From UBA4312 sp040266995 (GTDB lineage: Bacteria; Bacillota_I; Bacilli_A; Erysipelotrichales; Erysipelotrichaceae): 64,000 bases of DNA. The position numbers were made by a program, and so were the translations under genes. Below the pieces are notes generated by a model. That model was not told the origin of the DNA. It worked only from the letters and a program-made list of their open reading frames with translations, and made no database searches. This document shows, piece after piece, positions 1 to 8,731 of the stretch. The stretch lies in assembly GCA_040266995.1 (NCBI GenBank), contig JAWRHV010000022.1, forward strand, positions 62,001 through 126,000. Direction: 5' to 3'. Within the stretch, counting starts at the first letter, position 1. Each line of letters starts with the position of its first letter.

Positions 1-283
1 GATGAGAATAAAAGCTGTCGTACAATCTCTTTGTTAACTGCTCTACATTAAGAATTACCTTGTTCTCTTGAATGACACCGTTCAAAACATCTTGTATGAC
101 TTCATTCTGAAGCTGTTGTGACAGATCATAAATATCCCTGTAGTGAAGATAAAACGTTGCTTTGCTTATTTCAGCGGTTTCTGCCAGTTCTTTGATTGTA
201 ATTCGTTCCAGAGGTTTTCTGGAACGAATCTGCAAAAAAGCATCTCGTATAGCTCGTTTTGTCTTTTTCTCACGTAAATCCAT
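1..283 (-). CDS. TetR/AcrR family transcriptional regulator (N-terminal part, cut by window edge)
   Basis: The minus-strand frame is open from an ATG at 283 to the window edge, giving about 94 residues. A strong AAGGAG site lies 8 bases upstream. Residues 1-60 form a typical TetR DNA-binding domain: an N-terminal helix, the segment ITIKELAETAEISKATFYLHY, and then a helix that starts the ligand-binding part. The gene is divergent from the branching-enzyme gene, with an inverted repeat between them, so local control of that gene or of itself is likely. The ligand is unknown because the C-terminal domain is missing. Confidence 0.85.
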   Translation of the reverse strand, partial: MDLREKKTKRAIRDAFLQIRSRKPLERITIKELAETAEISKATFYLHYRDIYDLSQQLQNEVIQDVLNGVIQENKVILNVEQLTKRLYDSFYSH

Positions 284-322
284 CTTTATTCTCCTTGTCA
301 ATTATTCAAAATCGTCTATTAT

Positions 323-350
323 TTGACACTGATCCAAAACTGTATATAGC
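323..350 (+). promoter_or_regulatory. Probable promoter of the branching-enzyme gene
   Basis: TTGACA at 323-328 and TATAGC at 345-350 are separated by 16 bases on the plus strand. Alternative -10 hexamers TATAAT occur at 373-378 and 379-384. The assignment is by consensus match only. Confidence 0.4.
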
Positions 351-388
351 ACTTGTCCAATAATTGGAATACTATAATTATAATCATT

Positions 389-408
389 TAATAGACGAGT
401 GTCTATTA
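389..408. promoter_or_regulatory. Inverted repeat, candidate TetR operator
   Basis: TAATAGAC and GTCTATTA flank a GAGT spacer, a perfect 8-bp inverted repeat just upstream of the branching-enzyme start. A further half-site GTCTATTA lies at 314-321 near the start of the divergent tetR gene. Size and place fit a TetR-family operator; binding is inferred. Confidence 0.5.
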
Positions 409-424
409 TCGTATGGAGGTGTGT

Positions 425-2188
425 ATGGATATATTTGATTTTTATATGGGACGCAGTTTTGATGCCTACGAATATCTTGGTGCCCACCATAGTCAGAAAG
501 GCATGATCTTTCGAACCTTTGCGCCGGCAGCCAGCAAAGTCAGCCTCCTTTATGGTGGACAGGAAATACCTATGCTTCCTGTTTATGACGGAAATTTTTA
601 TGAGTTACAGATTGCTCAGGCTGACACCGGACAGACATATGAATTTCGGATCTATAACCGGGAAGGAAACTATACAGACCATAGTGATCCATACAGCTTT
701 CAAATGGAGTTACGACCAGATCATAAATCGGTTCTTTCGTCCTTTCACACCTATTCCTTCAATGATGACGCCTGGATAAACTCACGTTCTTTTTCTTTTG
801 ATAAACCCATGAACATCTACGAGATGCATTTTGGATCCTGGCGGAAAAAAGAGGATGGTAGCTGGTACCACTATGACGAACTGGCTGATCCGCTAATTAA
901 ATATTTGATACAAAGTGGATATAACTACGTTGAATTTATGCCCTTGAGCGAACATCCCATGGATCAGAGCTGGGGATATCAAAACACAGGATTTTTTTCC
1001 CCGACAAGCCGCTATGGAAGACCTGACCAGTTAAAATACCTGATAGACAGGCTTCATCAGAATGGAATCGGTGTTATTCTGGATTTTGTGCCGGTTCATT
1101 TTGCCGTGGATAGCTATGGCCTGGCCCGTTACGACGGAACAACGCTTTATGAATATCCGCATAAAGATGTTGGCATCAGTGAATGGGGCAGCTATAATTT
1201 TATGCACTCACGGGGAGAGGTCCGCAGCTTTCTTCAGTCTGTGGCAAACTACTGGCTGAAAGAATTCCATTTCGATGGTCTGCGTATGGACGCAATCAGC
1301 CGGATCATTTATTGGCAAGGCGATGAAAGCCGAGGCGAAAACGGAAATGCTGTAGATTTTATCAAGGGAATGAATAAAGGACTGAAAGCTTTGAACCCCG
1401 GCTGTATCTTAATTGCCGAAGATTCGACAAATTACCCAGGTGTCACCCTGGAAGTAGATAAAGGCGGCCTCAGCTTTGATTATAAATGGGATATGGGATG
1501 GATGCACGATACGTTGGAATTATTTCAATCTGATCCTGATGACCGCCCTGCTAAATACCATAAGCTGACATTCTCTATGATGTATAACTACAATGAAAGA
1601 TATCTGCTTCCCTTCTCTCATGATGAAGTTGTACATGGAAAAGCGACGATCCTGAATAAAATGAACGGCCGGTACGAAGATAAGTTTCCACAGGCCCGAA
1701 CATTGTATCTATATATGATGGTCCATCCAGGAAAAAAGCTGAACTTTATGGGGAATGAAATCGGTCAAATACGGGAATGGGATGAAACAAAAGAACAGGA
1801 TTGGAACCTGATGACCTATCCTGCCCATGACTCATTCTACAGATTCGTCTCTGATCTTAACAAGCTTTATCTGAAACACCCGGCTTTATGGGAACTGGAT
1901 CACTGTCAAAAAGGATTTAAATGGCTGGATTGTCACCAGGAAGAAAAATGTATCTACATTCTTCAGCGAAATGCTAAAACAGAGCATCTGGTTGCTGCCA
2001 TCAATTTAAGTGCCAAAGAGCATTCTATTTGCTTGCAGATTCCCGGTAAGTCTTTTTCCACCTTGATTTATACAGATTGGGAAAAATATGGTGGATCAAC
2101 CCCTGTTGAAAATAAGGTTTCCGCCACATCCTTTGCCATAGCTCCGTTTTCGGCAGTTCTTTTCCTTATGACGGATCCACCACAATAA
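425..2188 (+). CDS. glgB: 1,4-alpha-glucan branching enzyme (GH13)
   Basis: This enzyme transfers alpha-1,4-glucan segments to make alpha-1,6 branches in glycogen. An N-terminal CBM48-like domain is followed by a GH13 barrel. Visible family motifs are DFVPVHFA (about residue 219), GLRMDAIS with the catalytic Asp (about 288), LIAEDST with the catalytic Glu (about 331) and FSHDEVVHGK (about 399), the last being a hallmark of branching enzymes. I chose ATG 425 (587 aa) because GGAGG at 415-419 lies 5 bases upstream; an in-frame ATG at 413 would overlap that site. No other glycogen gene is adjacent, so its role may be maltodextrin/glycogen remodelling under the divergent TetR regulator. Confidence 0.9.
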   Translation: MDIFDFYMGRSFDAYEYLGAHHSQKGMIFRTFAPAASKVSLLYGGQEIPMLPVYDGNFYELQIAQADTGQTYEFRIYNREGNYTDHSDPYSFQMELRPDHKSVLSSFHTYSFNDDAWINSRSFSFDKPMNIYEMHFGSWRKKEDGSWYHYDELADPLIKYLIQSGYNYVEFMPLSEHPMDQSWGYQNTGFFSPTSRYGRPDQLKYLIDRLHQNGIGVILDFVPVHFAVDSYGLARYDGTTLYEYPHKDVGISEWGSYNFMHSRGEVRSFLQSVANYWLKEFHFDGLRMDAISRIIYWQGDESRGENGNAVDFIKGMNKGLKALNPGCILIAEDSTNYPGVTLEVDKGGLSFDYKWDMGWMHDTLELFQSDPDDRPAKYHKLTFSMMYNYNERYLLPFSHDEVVHGKATILNKMNGRYEDKFPQARTLYLYMMVHPGKKLNFMGNEIGQIREWDETKEQDWNLMTYPAHDSFYRFVSDLNKLYLKHPALWELDHCQKGFKWLDCHQEEKCIYILQRNAKTEHLVAAINLSAKEHSICLQIPGKSFSTLIYTDWEKYGGSTPVENKVSATSFAIAPFSAVLFLMTDPPQ

Positions 2189-2411
2189 CCGCAGAAACAA
2201 CATGGTAAGAAGCCTGCTTGTATGGCAGTGCGATATAGTTTTATGTCATTAGATCATGGCGATTCCTTCAATTCTGTTTGATCCTTTGATGTTTTTTGAT
2301 CAAATGTTTCTTTGTTGCATGTTTTATCATTCGTTCCTGATATATCCAAGGTTTATCAACCATGCACAGGTAAGACCGGCAAAAAATCAGATGAACCTTT
2401 TCAGATTGCAC

Positions 2412-2449
2412 TTAAAAACCCGGAGACTGATTCTCTCAACCTCCGGGTT
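2412..2449 (-). terminator. Rho-independent terminator between convergent genes
   Basis: AACCCGGAG (2417-2425) pairs perfectly with CTCCGGGTT (2441-2449). On the minus strand the stem is followed by TTTTT, placing it just after the radical SAM remnant; it may also stop glgB transcripts from the other side. Confidence 0.75.
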
Positions 2450-2476
2450 ATATGTTTTAATATTGCTTTTGCAAAC

Positions 2477-3034
2477 TTATTTGTTTCTTTTTCCACTGTT
2501 AGCAGTTCCACGGACCTCTTCATGATAAAAATAGTCCACGATAGTCGGATGTCCCTGTGGAACTCTTTCATATGGTGTTTCATTGTCTACGAACCGGCAG
2601 CCATATTTCTTTGCGATTTCTTCCGCCTTCTTTTCAAGTGCCTCAAAATAACTACGGGTTTTCTTATTGTAGATGTCGTCATACAGCGAGAGCAGATCGG
2701 GATACTTCACTGCGATATAGTCCATAATGCGCTTCTTGAAACCACCACGAAGATTCAGATTCTCCAGCCATATTAGATCGCACTGATCTTTTGCCCGCTC
2801 AATAATCGCTTCGATATCGGTGATTCCGGGAAACACAGGAGAAATAAAACAAACCGTACGGATACCAGCATCATAAACCTTCTTCATCGCTGCCAGCCTG
2901 CGTTCAATACTGACGGCTTCATCCATATCATCCTTGAAGGCTTCATCCAGCGTATTGATTGACCAGGAAATGGTCAAACGGTTATTTCGGTTGATTTCTT
3001 CCAACAGATCCATGTCCCTCATATTTTTGTCTAC
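2477..3034 (-). pseudogene. SPL-family radical SAM protein, C-terminal remnant
   Basis: The frame begins just after an in-frame TAA at 3035-3037, and the preserved part starts mid-domain with RDMDLLEEINRNN. It contains the middle and C-terminal parts of an Rv2578c/spore-photolyase-like radical SAM protein, including VCFISPVFPGITD and DLIWLENLNLRGG. The N-terminal cysteine motif that binds the Fe-S cluster is absent, so the product cannot be a working radical SAM enzyme. An internal ATG at 3022 exists without a convincing ribosome-binding site. This is best read as a truncated gene ending at the terminator downstream. Confidence 0.7.
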
Positions 3035-3116
3035 TTAATTGTAGCCTATCCAGAATTCTCATGCCATTATCAGCCGGGCAGAAAAGGATAATATTATAGA
3101 TGGAGGTGAACTGAGA

Positions 3117-3455
3117 GTGCATAATATTCCTGAATCTCCGGGCCACATCATTAAGTCAGCACGGGAAAGGGCTGGTATTACCATAGAAGATCTGGCAACC
3201 AGGGCAAATATATCAGAACGTTATTTATACCGGATTGAGAACGAAGGGAAAAAGCCGAGTTATGATGTTCTCTACCGGTTCATCCGTGCATTGAATGTAT
3301 CTGCCGATACCTTCTTTTACCCTGAAAAGCGAACTGTCGATACCGAGGTAGATTATCTTCTTCGTACCCTTTGTGATGGTGACAGCAGAGCCCTGGAAGT
3401 AATTAAGGCCACTGCAACGGCCCTTATCAACACCGCCCCTGAGAAGCAGCTGTAA
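3117..3455 (+). CDS. XRE-family HTH transcriptional regulator
   Basis: A 112-residue protein with a Cro/CI-type helix-turn-helix over residues 8-65 (HIIKSARERAGITIEDLA and ISERYLYRIENEGKKPS), followed by a short helical tail. The start is GTG 3117, supported by GGAGG at 3102-3106 ten bases upstream. It is one of few plus-strand genes here and faces the KTR/DtxR end of the ECF operon convergently. Small stand-alone XRE regulators like this are frequent in clostridial integrative elements. Target unknown. Confidence 0.8.
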   Translation: MHNIPESPGHIIKSARERAGITIEDLATRANISERYLYRIENEGKKPSYDVLYRFIRALNVSADTFFYPEKRTVDTEVDYLLRTLCDGDSRALEVIKATATALINTAPEKQL

Positions 3456-3490
3456 GGATGCTTTTTCGTTTCTGGCTTTTATAGCCTTTT

Positions 3491-3667
3491 TCATAAGCAA
3501 ACATTCTCCGTATAATGAAATGAGCCTTGTTTCAGATCAATCAGCGTTTCTTTCCGGCATTTTGGACAAAACAATGGGAAGTTTACCAATACTGTATCTT
3601 TACGGATTTTAGTCCGGGTCTTTCTCCCACACATGGGACAAATCACCCATTTCTTCTGCCCGGCCAT
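3491..3667 (-). CDS. Cysteine-rich KTR-domain protein (58 aa)
   Basis: This small protein contains CPMCGRKTRTKIRKDT and FCPKCRKETL: four cysteines in two CxxC knuckles that should bind one zinc, separated by the KTRTKIR segment typical of the cysteine-rich KTR family common near Firmicutes mobile elements. Function is unknown. It starts 6 bases past the end of the dtxR-like pseudogene and appears to be the last gene of the ECF/ABC operon. A paralogue closes the lantibiotic-immunity operon at 11365-11595. Confidence 0.75.
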   Translation of the reverse strand: MAGQKKWVICPMCGRKTRTKIRKDTVLVNFPLFCPKCRKETLIDLKQGSFHYTENVCL

Positions 3668-3673
3668 TTCAAA

Positions 3674-4091
3674 TTAGGGGCCTCGTTCCTTGCCCGAGAT
3701 AAGATCACAGGTGTCTGCATACGGGCAAGCTTTTTGTTCCTGTCCTTTGAGTTTTTGGAAAGACGAATCGCTGATCATATGTTCCATTTTGCATGCTTTC
3801 GCTTCGGCGGTGCCTGCATCAACCCCTGCATCAGAAAGCCGTTCCGCAAAATGCTGATGTCGCTCATAGAACTTTTCTGCGATCTCCCGACCCAAATTGG
3901 TCAGATGCAGCGTGTAGTCATCGTCCATTACGATAAAGCCGCCCTCTCACAAGAGTTTGACCGCGTGACTGACGCTAGGCTTTGACACCCCCCATCTGTT
4001 CCGCTACATCTATGGAGCGCACCATACCTTTTTCTTTTTGCAGGATATAGATTGCTTTTAAGTAATCTTCACCGGAAGTATGAAGTTTCAT
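3674..4091 (-). pseudogene. DtxR/MntR-type metal-dependent regulator, frameshifted and interrupted
   Basis: From ATG 4091 the frame reads as a DtxR-family winged helix (MKLHTSGEDYLKAIYILQKE, then SIDVAEQMG) and hits TAG after a run of six G. Dropping one G restores GVSKPSVSHAVKLL, but a TGA then interrupts the frame before EGGFIVMDDDYTLHLTNLG, which continues to the normal C-terminal dimerization/metal-binding part. Thus one +1 frameshift and one nonsense codon have inactivated it. Its start lies 33 bases after the EcfA stop with a GAAAGGA site, so it was probably the iron or manganese sensor of the upstream transporter operon. An intact ancestor would be about 140 aa. Confidence 0.8.
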
Positions 4092-4124
4092 TCCATAACA
4101 CCCGTCCTTTCAAATCGCAAGAGA

Positions 4125-5594
4125 CTATCTCGCGTTTTTAAAGTAGCAAGACGCAAATTCAATATTTTCATCTGTCCATTCCCCAAAACAGGACACAGCT
4201 CCGTTGTCCATAAACACCATATAATCGCAGCAATGTGCTACAAGTTCTGGGTCGTGAGTGATAATCATTTGCGTTTTACCCATTTCAGAAAGTTTCTGGA
4301 TACACGATGAGACCTCCTTCATATGTCGGTAATCCAAGCCGCTGGTAGGCTCGTCGTACACGATGATTTCTTTATGGGAAGCAATTGCCCCTGCTATGGC
4401 GACACGCTGCTTTTGTCCACCGGAAAGAGACATGGGGTGCTTATCTTCGAATGCCAGCAAATCCAACATAGACAGGATGCTCTTAGCATACTCTGTCTTT
4501 TCTTCTTCCTCTATATCTTTGATGCCAAGCGTCACTTCATCAAGCACGCTCTCGGCAAAGAGCTGATGGTTTACGTCCTGCATAACCATATAACAGAGTT
4601 TCAGCCGTTGCTTTGGCTTATATTCCTTATCCATAAAAGCGAACGTACCGCGCATTCTCCTCTCCAGCCCGCATAAACACCGGGCTAATGTTGTTTTGCC
4701 TGCGCCATTATTTCCCAGCACGGCAACAACGGCGCCTTTAGGGATCGTCAGGTTTTCAACATGGAGTAGGTCTTTCTTTTTGATGGTAAAGCAAAAATCC
4801 CTAAGTTCCAGCCCTTCCTTTGCTCTGCTCTTTTTCACACATTGCGGAACAAAGCGGCTTGTTCCCCTAAGTCCCATTTCATGCAGGTCGCTCAACGGTT
4901 TTTCAAAGAAGGCTGCTCCGGTAAACTCCTGTTCAATTTTCCCATCTTTGAAATACAGTACTCGGTCTGCAAGGAGACGAAGCCAATCCAACCGATGCTC
5001 TGCTACAATGACGGTTTTCCCCTGCTCTTTCCACAAGCGCAGAATGTTCTCTAATTCATGGATGGTTCCTATGTCCAGATTTGAAGTTGGCTCGTCTAAA
5101 ACCAGCACATCAGGCTGCAGGGCATAAACAGAGGCGCAGGCTATTTTCTGTTTTTCACCCCCAGACAGCGAAAAAAGTTTTCTTCCAATCAATGGCTCCA
5201 GATGCATTGCTGTCACGGTGGCATCAAAACGTTGCAGGATTTCGCCACGATCCATACCCATATTCTCGCAGGCAAATACAATCTCCGTATCTGTTATCAA
5301 CGTGTAAAATTGCGCCTTGGGATTCTGGAACACGGAGCCAACATATGGTGCCAGTTCGTGCAGCTCGACCTCCTCCGGGTTCTTGTCCTCGACCTGGACT
5401 TTACCAGTAAGCGTACCTTCATAGTAGTTTGGGATCAACCCATTTATCAATCGGCTGAACGTGGTTTTTCCACTACCTGATTCCCCGCACAAAAGGACGA
5501 TTTCCCCTTTGGAAATTTGTATGGAATTATCAAAGATAGCCGCGTCATTGTCGGCGTTTTCATAAGTAAAAGATACGTTCTCGATTTTTATCAA
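4125..5594 (-). CDS. ECF transporter ATPase with two fused ABC domains
   Basis: A 489-residue cytoplasmic protein with two nucleotide-binding domains. Domain 1 has Walker A GESGSGKTT (about 37-45), signature LSGGEKQK and Walker B VLVLDEPTS. Domain 2 has Walker A GNNGAGKTT (about 294), signature LSGGQKQR and IIVYDEPTSG. The fused layout matches EcfA1-EcfA2-type energy-coupling ATPases. It lies directly downstream of an EcfT and an S component, so the three should form one ECF importer. An AAGGAGGAG site precedes the ATG at 5594. Substrate is inferred from context only: possibly a metal chelate or siderophore-like compound. Confidence 0.88.
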   Translation of the reverse strand: MIKIENVSFTYENADNDAAIFDNSIQISKGEIVLLCGESGSGKTTFSRLINGLIPNYYEGTLTGKVQVEDKNPEEVELHELAPYVGSVFQNPKAQFYTLITDTEIVFACENMGMDRGEILQRFDATVTAMHLEPLIGRKLFSLSGGEKQKIACASVYALQPDVLVLDEPTSNLDIGTIHELENILRLWKEQGKTVIVAEHRLDWLRLLADRVLYFKDGKIEQEFTGAAFFEKPLSDLHEMGLRGTSRFVPQCVKKSRAKEGLELRDFCFTIKKKDLLHVENLTIPKGAVVAVLGNNGAGKTTLARCLCGLERRMRGTFAFMDKEYKPKQRLKLCYMVMQDVNHQLFAESVLDEVTLGIKDIEEEEKTEYAKSILSMLDLLAFEDKHPMSLSGGQKQRVAIAGAIASHKEIIVYDEPTSGLDYRHMKEVSSCIQKLSEMGKTQMIITHDPELVAHCCDYMVFMDNGAVSCFGEWTDENIEFASCYFKNAR

Positions 5595-5624
5595 AGGGAA
5601 ATCTCCTCCTTAAAGCAGTTATTG

Positions 5625-6359
5625 CTACCATCCATAGAAAGTTGAGAGGACAAAGCAAGTAATGACAGCGATACAGAACAGCAGCGCAACCCCGTCCTGC
5701 CAATGAAATCCAATCGGACAGATATTAGTGCGTCGAACAGGGGCATCCAGCCCTCTCGTCAGGGCGGATGTTGAAAGTTCATTCCCGATTGTGACAAGAC
5801 CGGTCAGCAGCGGCACCATCCGGTACTCCAGCATCTCCATTGGATTTCGCCATGATCCGACTTCCCGAAGCCGCATGGCATCCCGAATCGCTTTGTATTC
5901 CTCCCGTATCGTGGGAAGAAAGCGAAACATCACAGATACCGGGATCGAAAACTTCTTAGATATATGCAGTCTGTCCATAGCTGCAACAAACTCGCTTACC
6001 GTGGTTGTCAGCACCAGAAGGCAAAACATGGACATCCCCGGAATCAGCTTTGTAAACATGGCAATCATGCCGGTAAACAGGAGATTGAACAGGGGTGATA
6101 CATGTGGCATCAGCAGACGGGGAACTGTCGCTGTGACTGCATACATCACCGCATAGTAGGCTGCAATCTGCGGTTTTTTAAGAAAAACAAGGAACAGCAA
6201 TGGAATCGCAGCAAGGCACGGCAGTACAACGTTCATAATTCCGAAGCTGTCGCTTGAAATCATAACGCAGGAAACCGTCAGGCAAAGCAGAATCTTTGTC
6301 CGAGGATCAAGAAACATCTGCTTTGCTGTCGGCTTTGTGTTTCGCAGTACTGTTTCCAT
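5625..6359 (-). CDS. ECF transporter transmembrane T component
   Basis: A membrane protein of the CbiQ/EcfT family, about 244 residues, with N-terminal hydrophobic helices and the cytoplasmic coupling region containing REEYKAIRDAMRLRE, which matches the A-R-G/R-R helix that docks on the ATPases. I placed the start at ATG 6359, which overlaps the stop of the S-component gene in TGATG, instead of an upstream frame extension that reads through the neighbour. It couples the ATPase at 4125-5594 to the S component at 6359-6961. Confidence 0.85.
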   Translation of the reverse strand: METVLRNTKPTAKQMFLDPRTKILLCLTVSCVMISSDSFGIMNVVLPCLAAIPLLFLVFLKKPQIAAYYAVMYAVTATVPRLLMPHVSPLFNLLFTGMIAMFTKLIPGMSMFCLLVLTTTVSEFVAAMDRLHISKKFSIPVSVMFRFLPTIREEYKAIRDAMRLREVGSWRNPMEMLEYRMVPLLTGLVTIGNELSTSALTRGLDAPVRRTNICPIGFHWQDGVALLFCIAVITCFVLSTFYGW

Positions 6360-6961
6360 CAGACCAACCCACTTCTGATAAAGTGTTTTTTCAGAACAGC
6401 CCTGCCAAGCAGGCCGCCAATCAGACCTCCAACAAAGGCGGAAAGGATAACCAAAGGCAGCATCCACCAATAGCTGAGCCAGCCGGAAACCGTGTACATA
6501 AAATCCTGCCCATATGTTGCCGCGTTTTTATCAAGCCACTCTGCGCTGGCGTTCAGCCAATGAATATAATTGGCACAGGATGTGATATTAAGGACAGCAT
6601 ACCCCAGAAGGGCACGCCTGGCGCTCTGGTAGTTTCCGGACTTCATAATCAGTTCTACGATCAGGCTGATAATAATTCCGCAGATCAGTGCGTCGGGTCC
6701 CATGCCCGTCAGTAAAAGAACAACGCCGTTGACAATCTCAAAAATTAAGATCATCCCAAATTTTTTGATCTTGGTAAAGTAAAGCATCATTGGAATACCA
6801 AGGATGATTGCAGCAACAAACGGAATCAACATAAAGCCAATGGGCGTCAGACCGATCGCTACAGCAATCAACACACCTCCTATGACATTGACCGCAGTAA
6901 AAACACCCACATTCATCAGGTCTTTTCCGTTCAGCCTGTTCTTGTTCTTTTCTTTTTTCAT
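6359..6961 (-). CDS. MptD/Trep_Strep-family ECF S component
   Basis: A 200-residue integral membrane protein with about five to six hydrophobic helices and the N-terminal segment KDLMNVGVFTAVNVIGG typical of the Trep_Strep (MptD-type) putative S components. Such proteins capture substrate for an ECF transporter. The start ATG 6961 is preceded by AAAGGGGA; a longer in-frame start lacks a ribosome-binding site. It overlaps the T-component gene by one base. Family membership is clear; the substrate is not visible from sequence. Confidence 0.8.
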   Translation of the reverse strand: MKKEKNKNRLNGKDLMNVGVFTAVNVIGGVLIAVAIGLTPIGFMLIPFVAAIILGIPMMLYFTKIKKFGMILIFEIVNGVVLLLTGMGPDALICGIIISLIVELIMKSGNYQSARRALLGYAVLNITSCANYIHWLNASAEWLDKNAATYGQDFMYTVSGWLSYWWMLPLVILSAFVGGLIGGLLGRAVLKKHFIRSGLV

Positions 6962-6997
6962 GTTAAGAGATCCCCTTTCTATCAATAATGATTTCGT

Positions 6998-8731
6998 TCA
7001 TTTGACCTTCCATGCCAGACTCTCGTTTTGCAGTGAATAGAGGCGATGGTACAAACCATCCCTCTGCATCAATTCTTCGTGTGTACCGGATTCTATCAGT
7101 TTCCCTTCGTTCAAAACTACGATCTTATCACAAGCTACTATGGATCGCAGTTTATGGGCAATGATCAGTACCGTTTTGTTCTCGATAAGTCTGCCGATAG
7201 CCTTCTGAATTTTTGTTTCGTTCTCAGGATCAATGGACGCTGTACTCTCATCCAGCAGGATTACAGGCGCATCCTTCAGGAATGCGCGGGCAATCGAAAG
7301 CCGCTGCCTTTCACCGCCGGACAGGGTCATTCCGTTTTCTCCGATTACAGTGTCATAACCCTGCGGGAGCCGATCTATAAACTCGTCGCAGCAGGCCAGC
7401 TTTGCCGCGGTCATAACTTCTTCATCGGTTGCATTCTCTTTCCCGATTCGGATGTTGTTATAGATCGTATCATTGAACAGCACCACGTCCTGAAAAACAA
7501 AAGAGTAATTCTCCAGCAACGTGTCTGGAGCAACTTCATTAATATTGATGCCTCCCAGAGATACGCTCCCTCTGTTTACGTCCCAGAAACGGGCAGCAAG
7601 CCGGCAAAGGGTGCTTTTGCCGCAGCCTGACGGGCCCACCAGCGCAGTAATCTGTCCCTGCTTCGCTGTAAAAGAGACATCATGCAACACATCCTCTTCA
7701 TTGTAAGCAAACGACACATGATCAAAGGAAATATCAAAAGACTCTAGCTGCAGAGTCTCATCTCCCTGCTGTTCCGGATAATCCATCAGGTCCCGAATCC
7801 GCCCTGCACTGACCAAAGAAGAAATCATTACACCCAGTGATTCGCACGCCTTGGTCAGAGGCTCGTAAACCCTGACCGCGACAAGGAGAAACAAGAGAAA
7901 TGTAAACAAACTGATTTCTCCTGAAATCAGGAGTGTAGAACCGGTGACGATGACAAGTCCTAAACCGATCCGCATAATGTTATGGGACAGGCCAATCGCA
8001 AAGCCGGATAGAAATTCGTATAGAACAAGTCCCCTCAAAATGCGCTTGATGGTGGCTGACAGACGGTTTTGGTAACCTTCCATTGTTTCCGAGGAACGAA
8101 GCACTTTTATATTTTCCAGATACTCCTGTAAACCGTCGCTGATGTCCAGCTTTTTTTGCCTGTTTCTTTTATTTGTCCCCTCAGAAATGATCCGGCACAA
8201 CGACATTGCGATCACGACTAACGGGAGGCAAATTGCCAGGCTCCCAGCCAGTTTCCAGTTGTAAAATGCGAGGATGACAATGACCGTCACGCCCGATAGA
8301 AATCCTCCTATAAACTCTGCCACGCTCGTAGACAGAGCCAATTCCACAGTCGCAACATCATCCATAACCGTAGAGGTTAAATCACTCAAGTCGCGCCGCC
8401 CGATATAGGAGAGCGGAAGCCTCCGGATTTTGTCTGCGATCTCCATGCGAAGCCGCATATCTTCTTGTGTGGAAGTCAGATACTTCTTTCGGTATGTCAT
8501 GCGGTATGTAAAGTAAATTGCGAATAGCAGCAAGAGGGCAATTCCCCAATATCCCCACAGGGGAATGCTTCCTTGTGTTATGCCAAAGTATCGGTTCATC
8601 ATTTCATTTGCAACTATTGCAAGCAAGAGAACGGGCAACAGCGTAGCAAGATTGAACAGACACATATACAAACCGGATTTCAGGATGTTCCGGCTTCCCT
8701 CGTCGCTAATGCGGTATATTCTTTTAAGCAT
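6998..8731 (-). CDS. ABC transporter, fused permease and ATPase (exporter fold), second of pair
   Basis: A 577-residue half-transporter with six N-terminal membrane helices (about 1-320) and a C-terminal ATPase containing GPSGCGKST, LSGGERQR and VILLDESTASIDPENE. The start ATG 8731 overlaps the stop of the first half-transporter by 8 bases (ATGCTTAA) and has GGAGAG upstream, so the two are translationally coupled and probably form a heterodimer. Pairs of this fold next to iron-regulated genes include the siderophore importers YbtP/YbtQ and IrtA/IrtB, so import despite exporter architecture is plausible here. The direction of transport is inference. Confidence 0.87.
   Translation of the reverse strand: MLKRIYRISDEGSRNILKSGLYMCLFNLATLLPVLLLAIVANEMMNRYFGITQGSIPLWGYWGIALLLLFAIYFTYRMTYRKKYLTSTQEDMRLRMEIADKIRRLPLSYIGRRDLSDLTSTVMDDVATVELALSTSVAEFIGGFLSGVTVIVILAFYNWKLAGSLAICLPLVVIAMSLCRIISEGTNKRNRQKKLDISDGLQEYLENIKVLRSSETMEGYQNRLSATIKRILRGLVLYEFLSGFAIGLSHNIMRIGLGLVIVTGSTLLISGEISLFTFLLFLLVAVRVYEPLTKACESLGVMISSLVSAGRIRDLMDYPEQQGDETLQLESFDISFDHVSFAYNEEDVLHDVSFTAKQGQITALVGPSGCGKSTLCRLAARFWDVNRGSVSLGGININEVAPDTLLENYSFVFQDVVLFNDTIYNNIRIGKENATDEEVMTAAKLACCDEFIDRLPQGYDTVIGENGMTLSGGERQRLSIARAFLKDAPVILLDESTASIDPENETKIQKAIGRLIENKTVLIIAHKLRSIVACDKIVVLNEGKLIESGTHEELMQRDGLYHRLYSLQNESLAWKVK

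Noticed and set aside
2256..2776. Open plus-strand frames of 89 and 154 codons after glgB.
   Set aside because: They overlap a terminator and the radical SAM remnant on the other strand, have no ribosome-binding site and no protein-like pattern.
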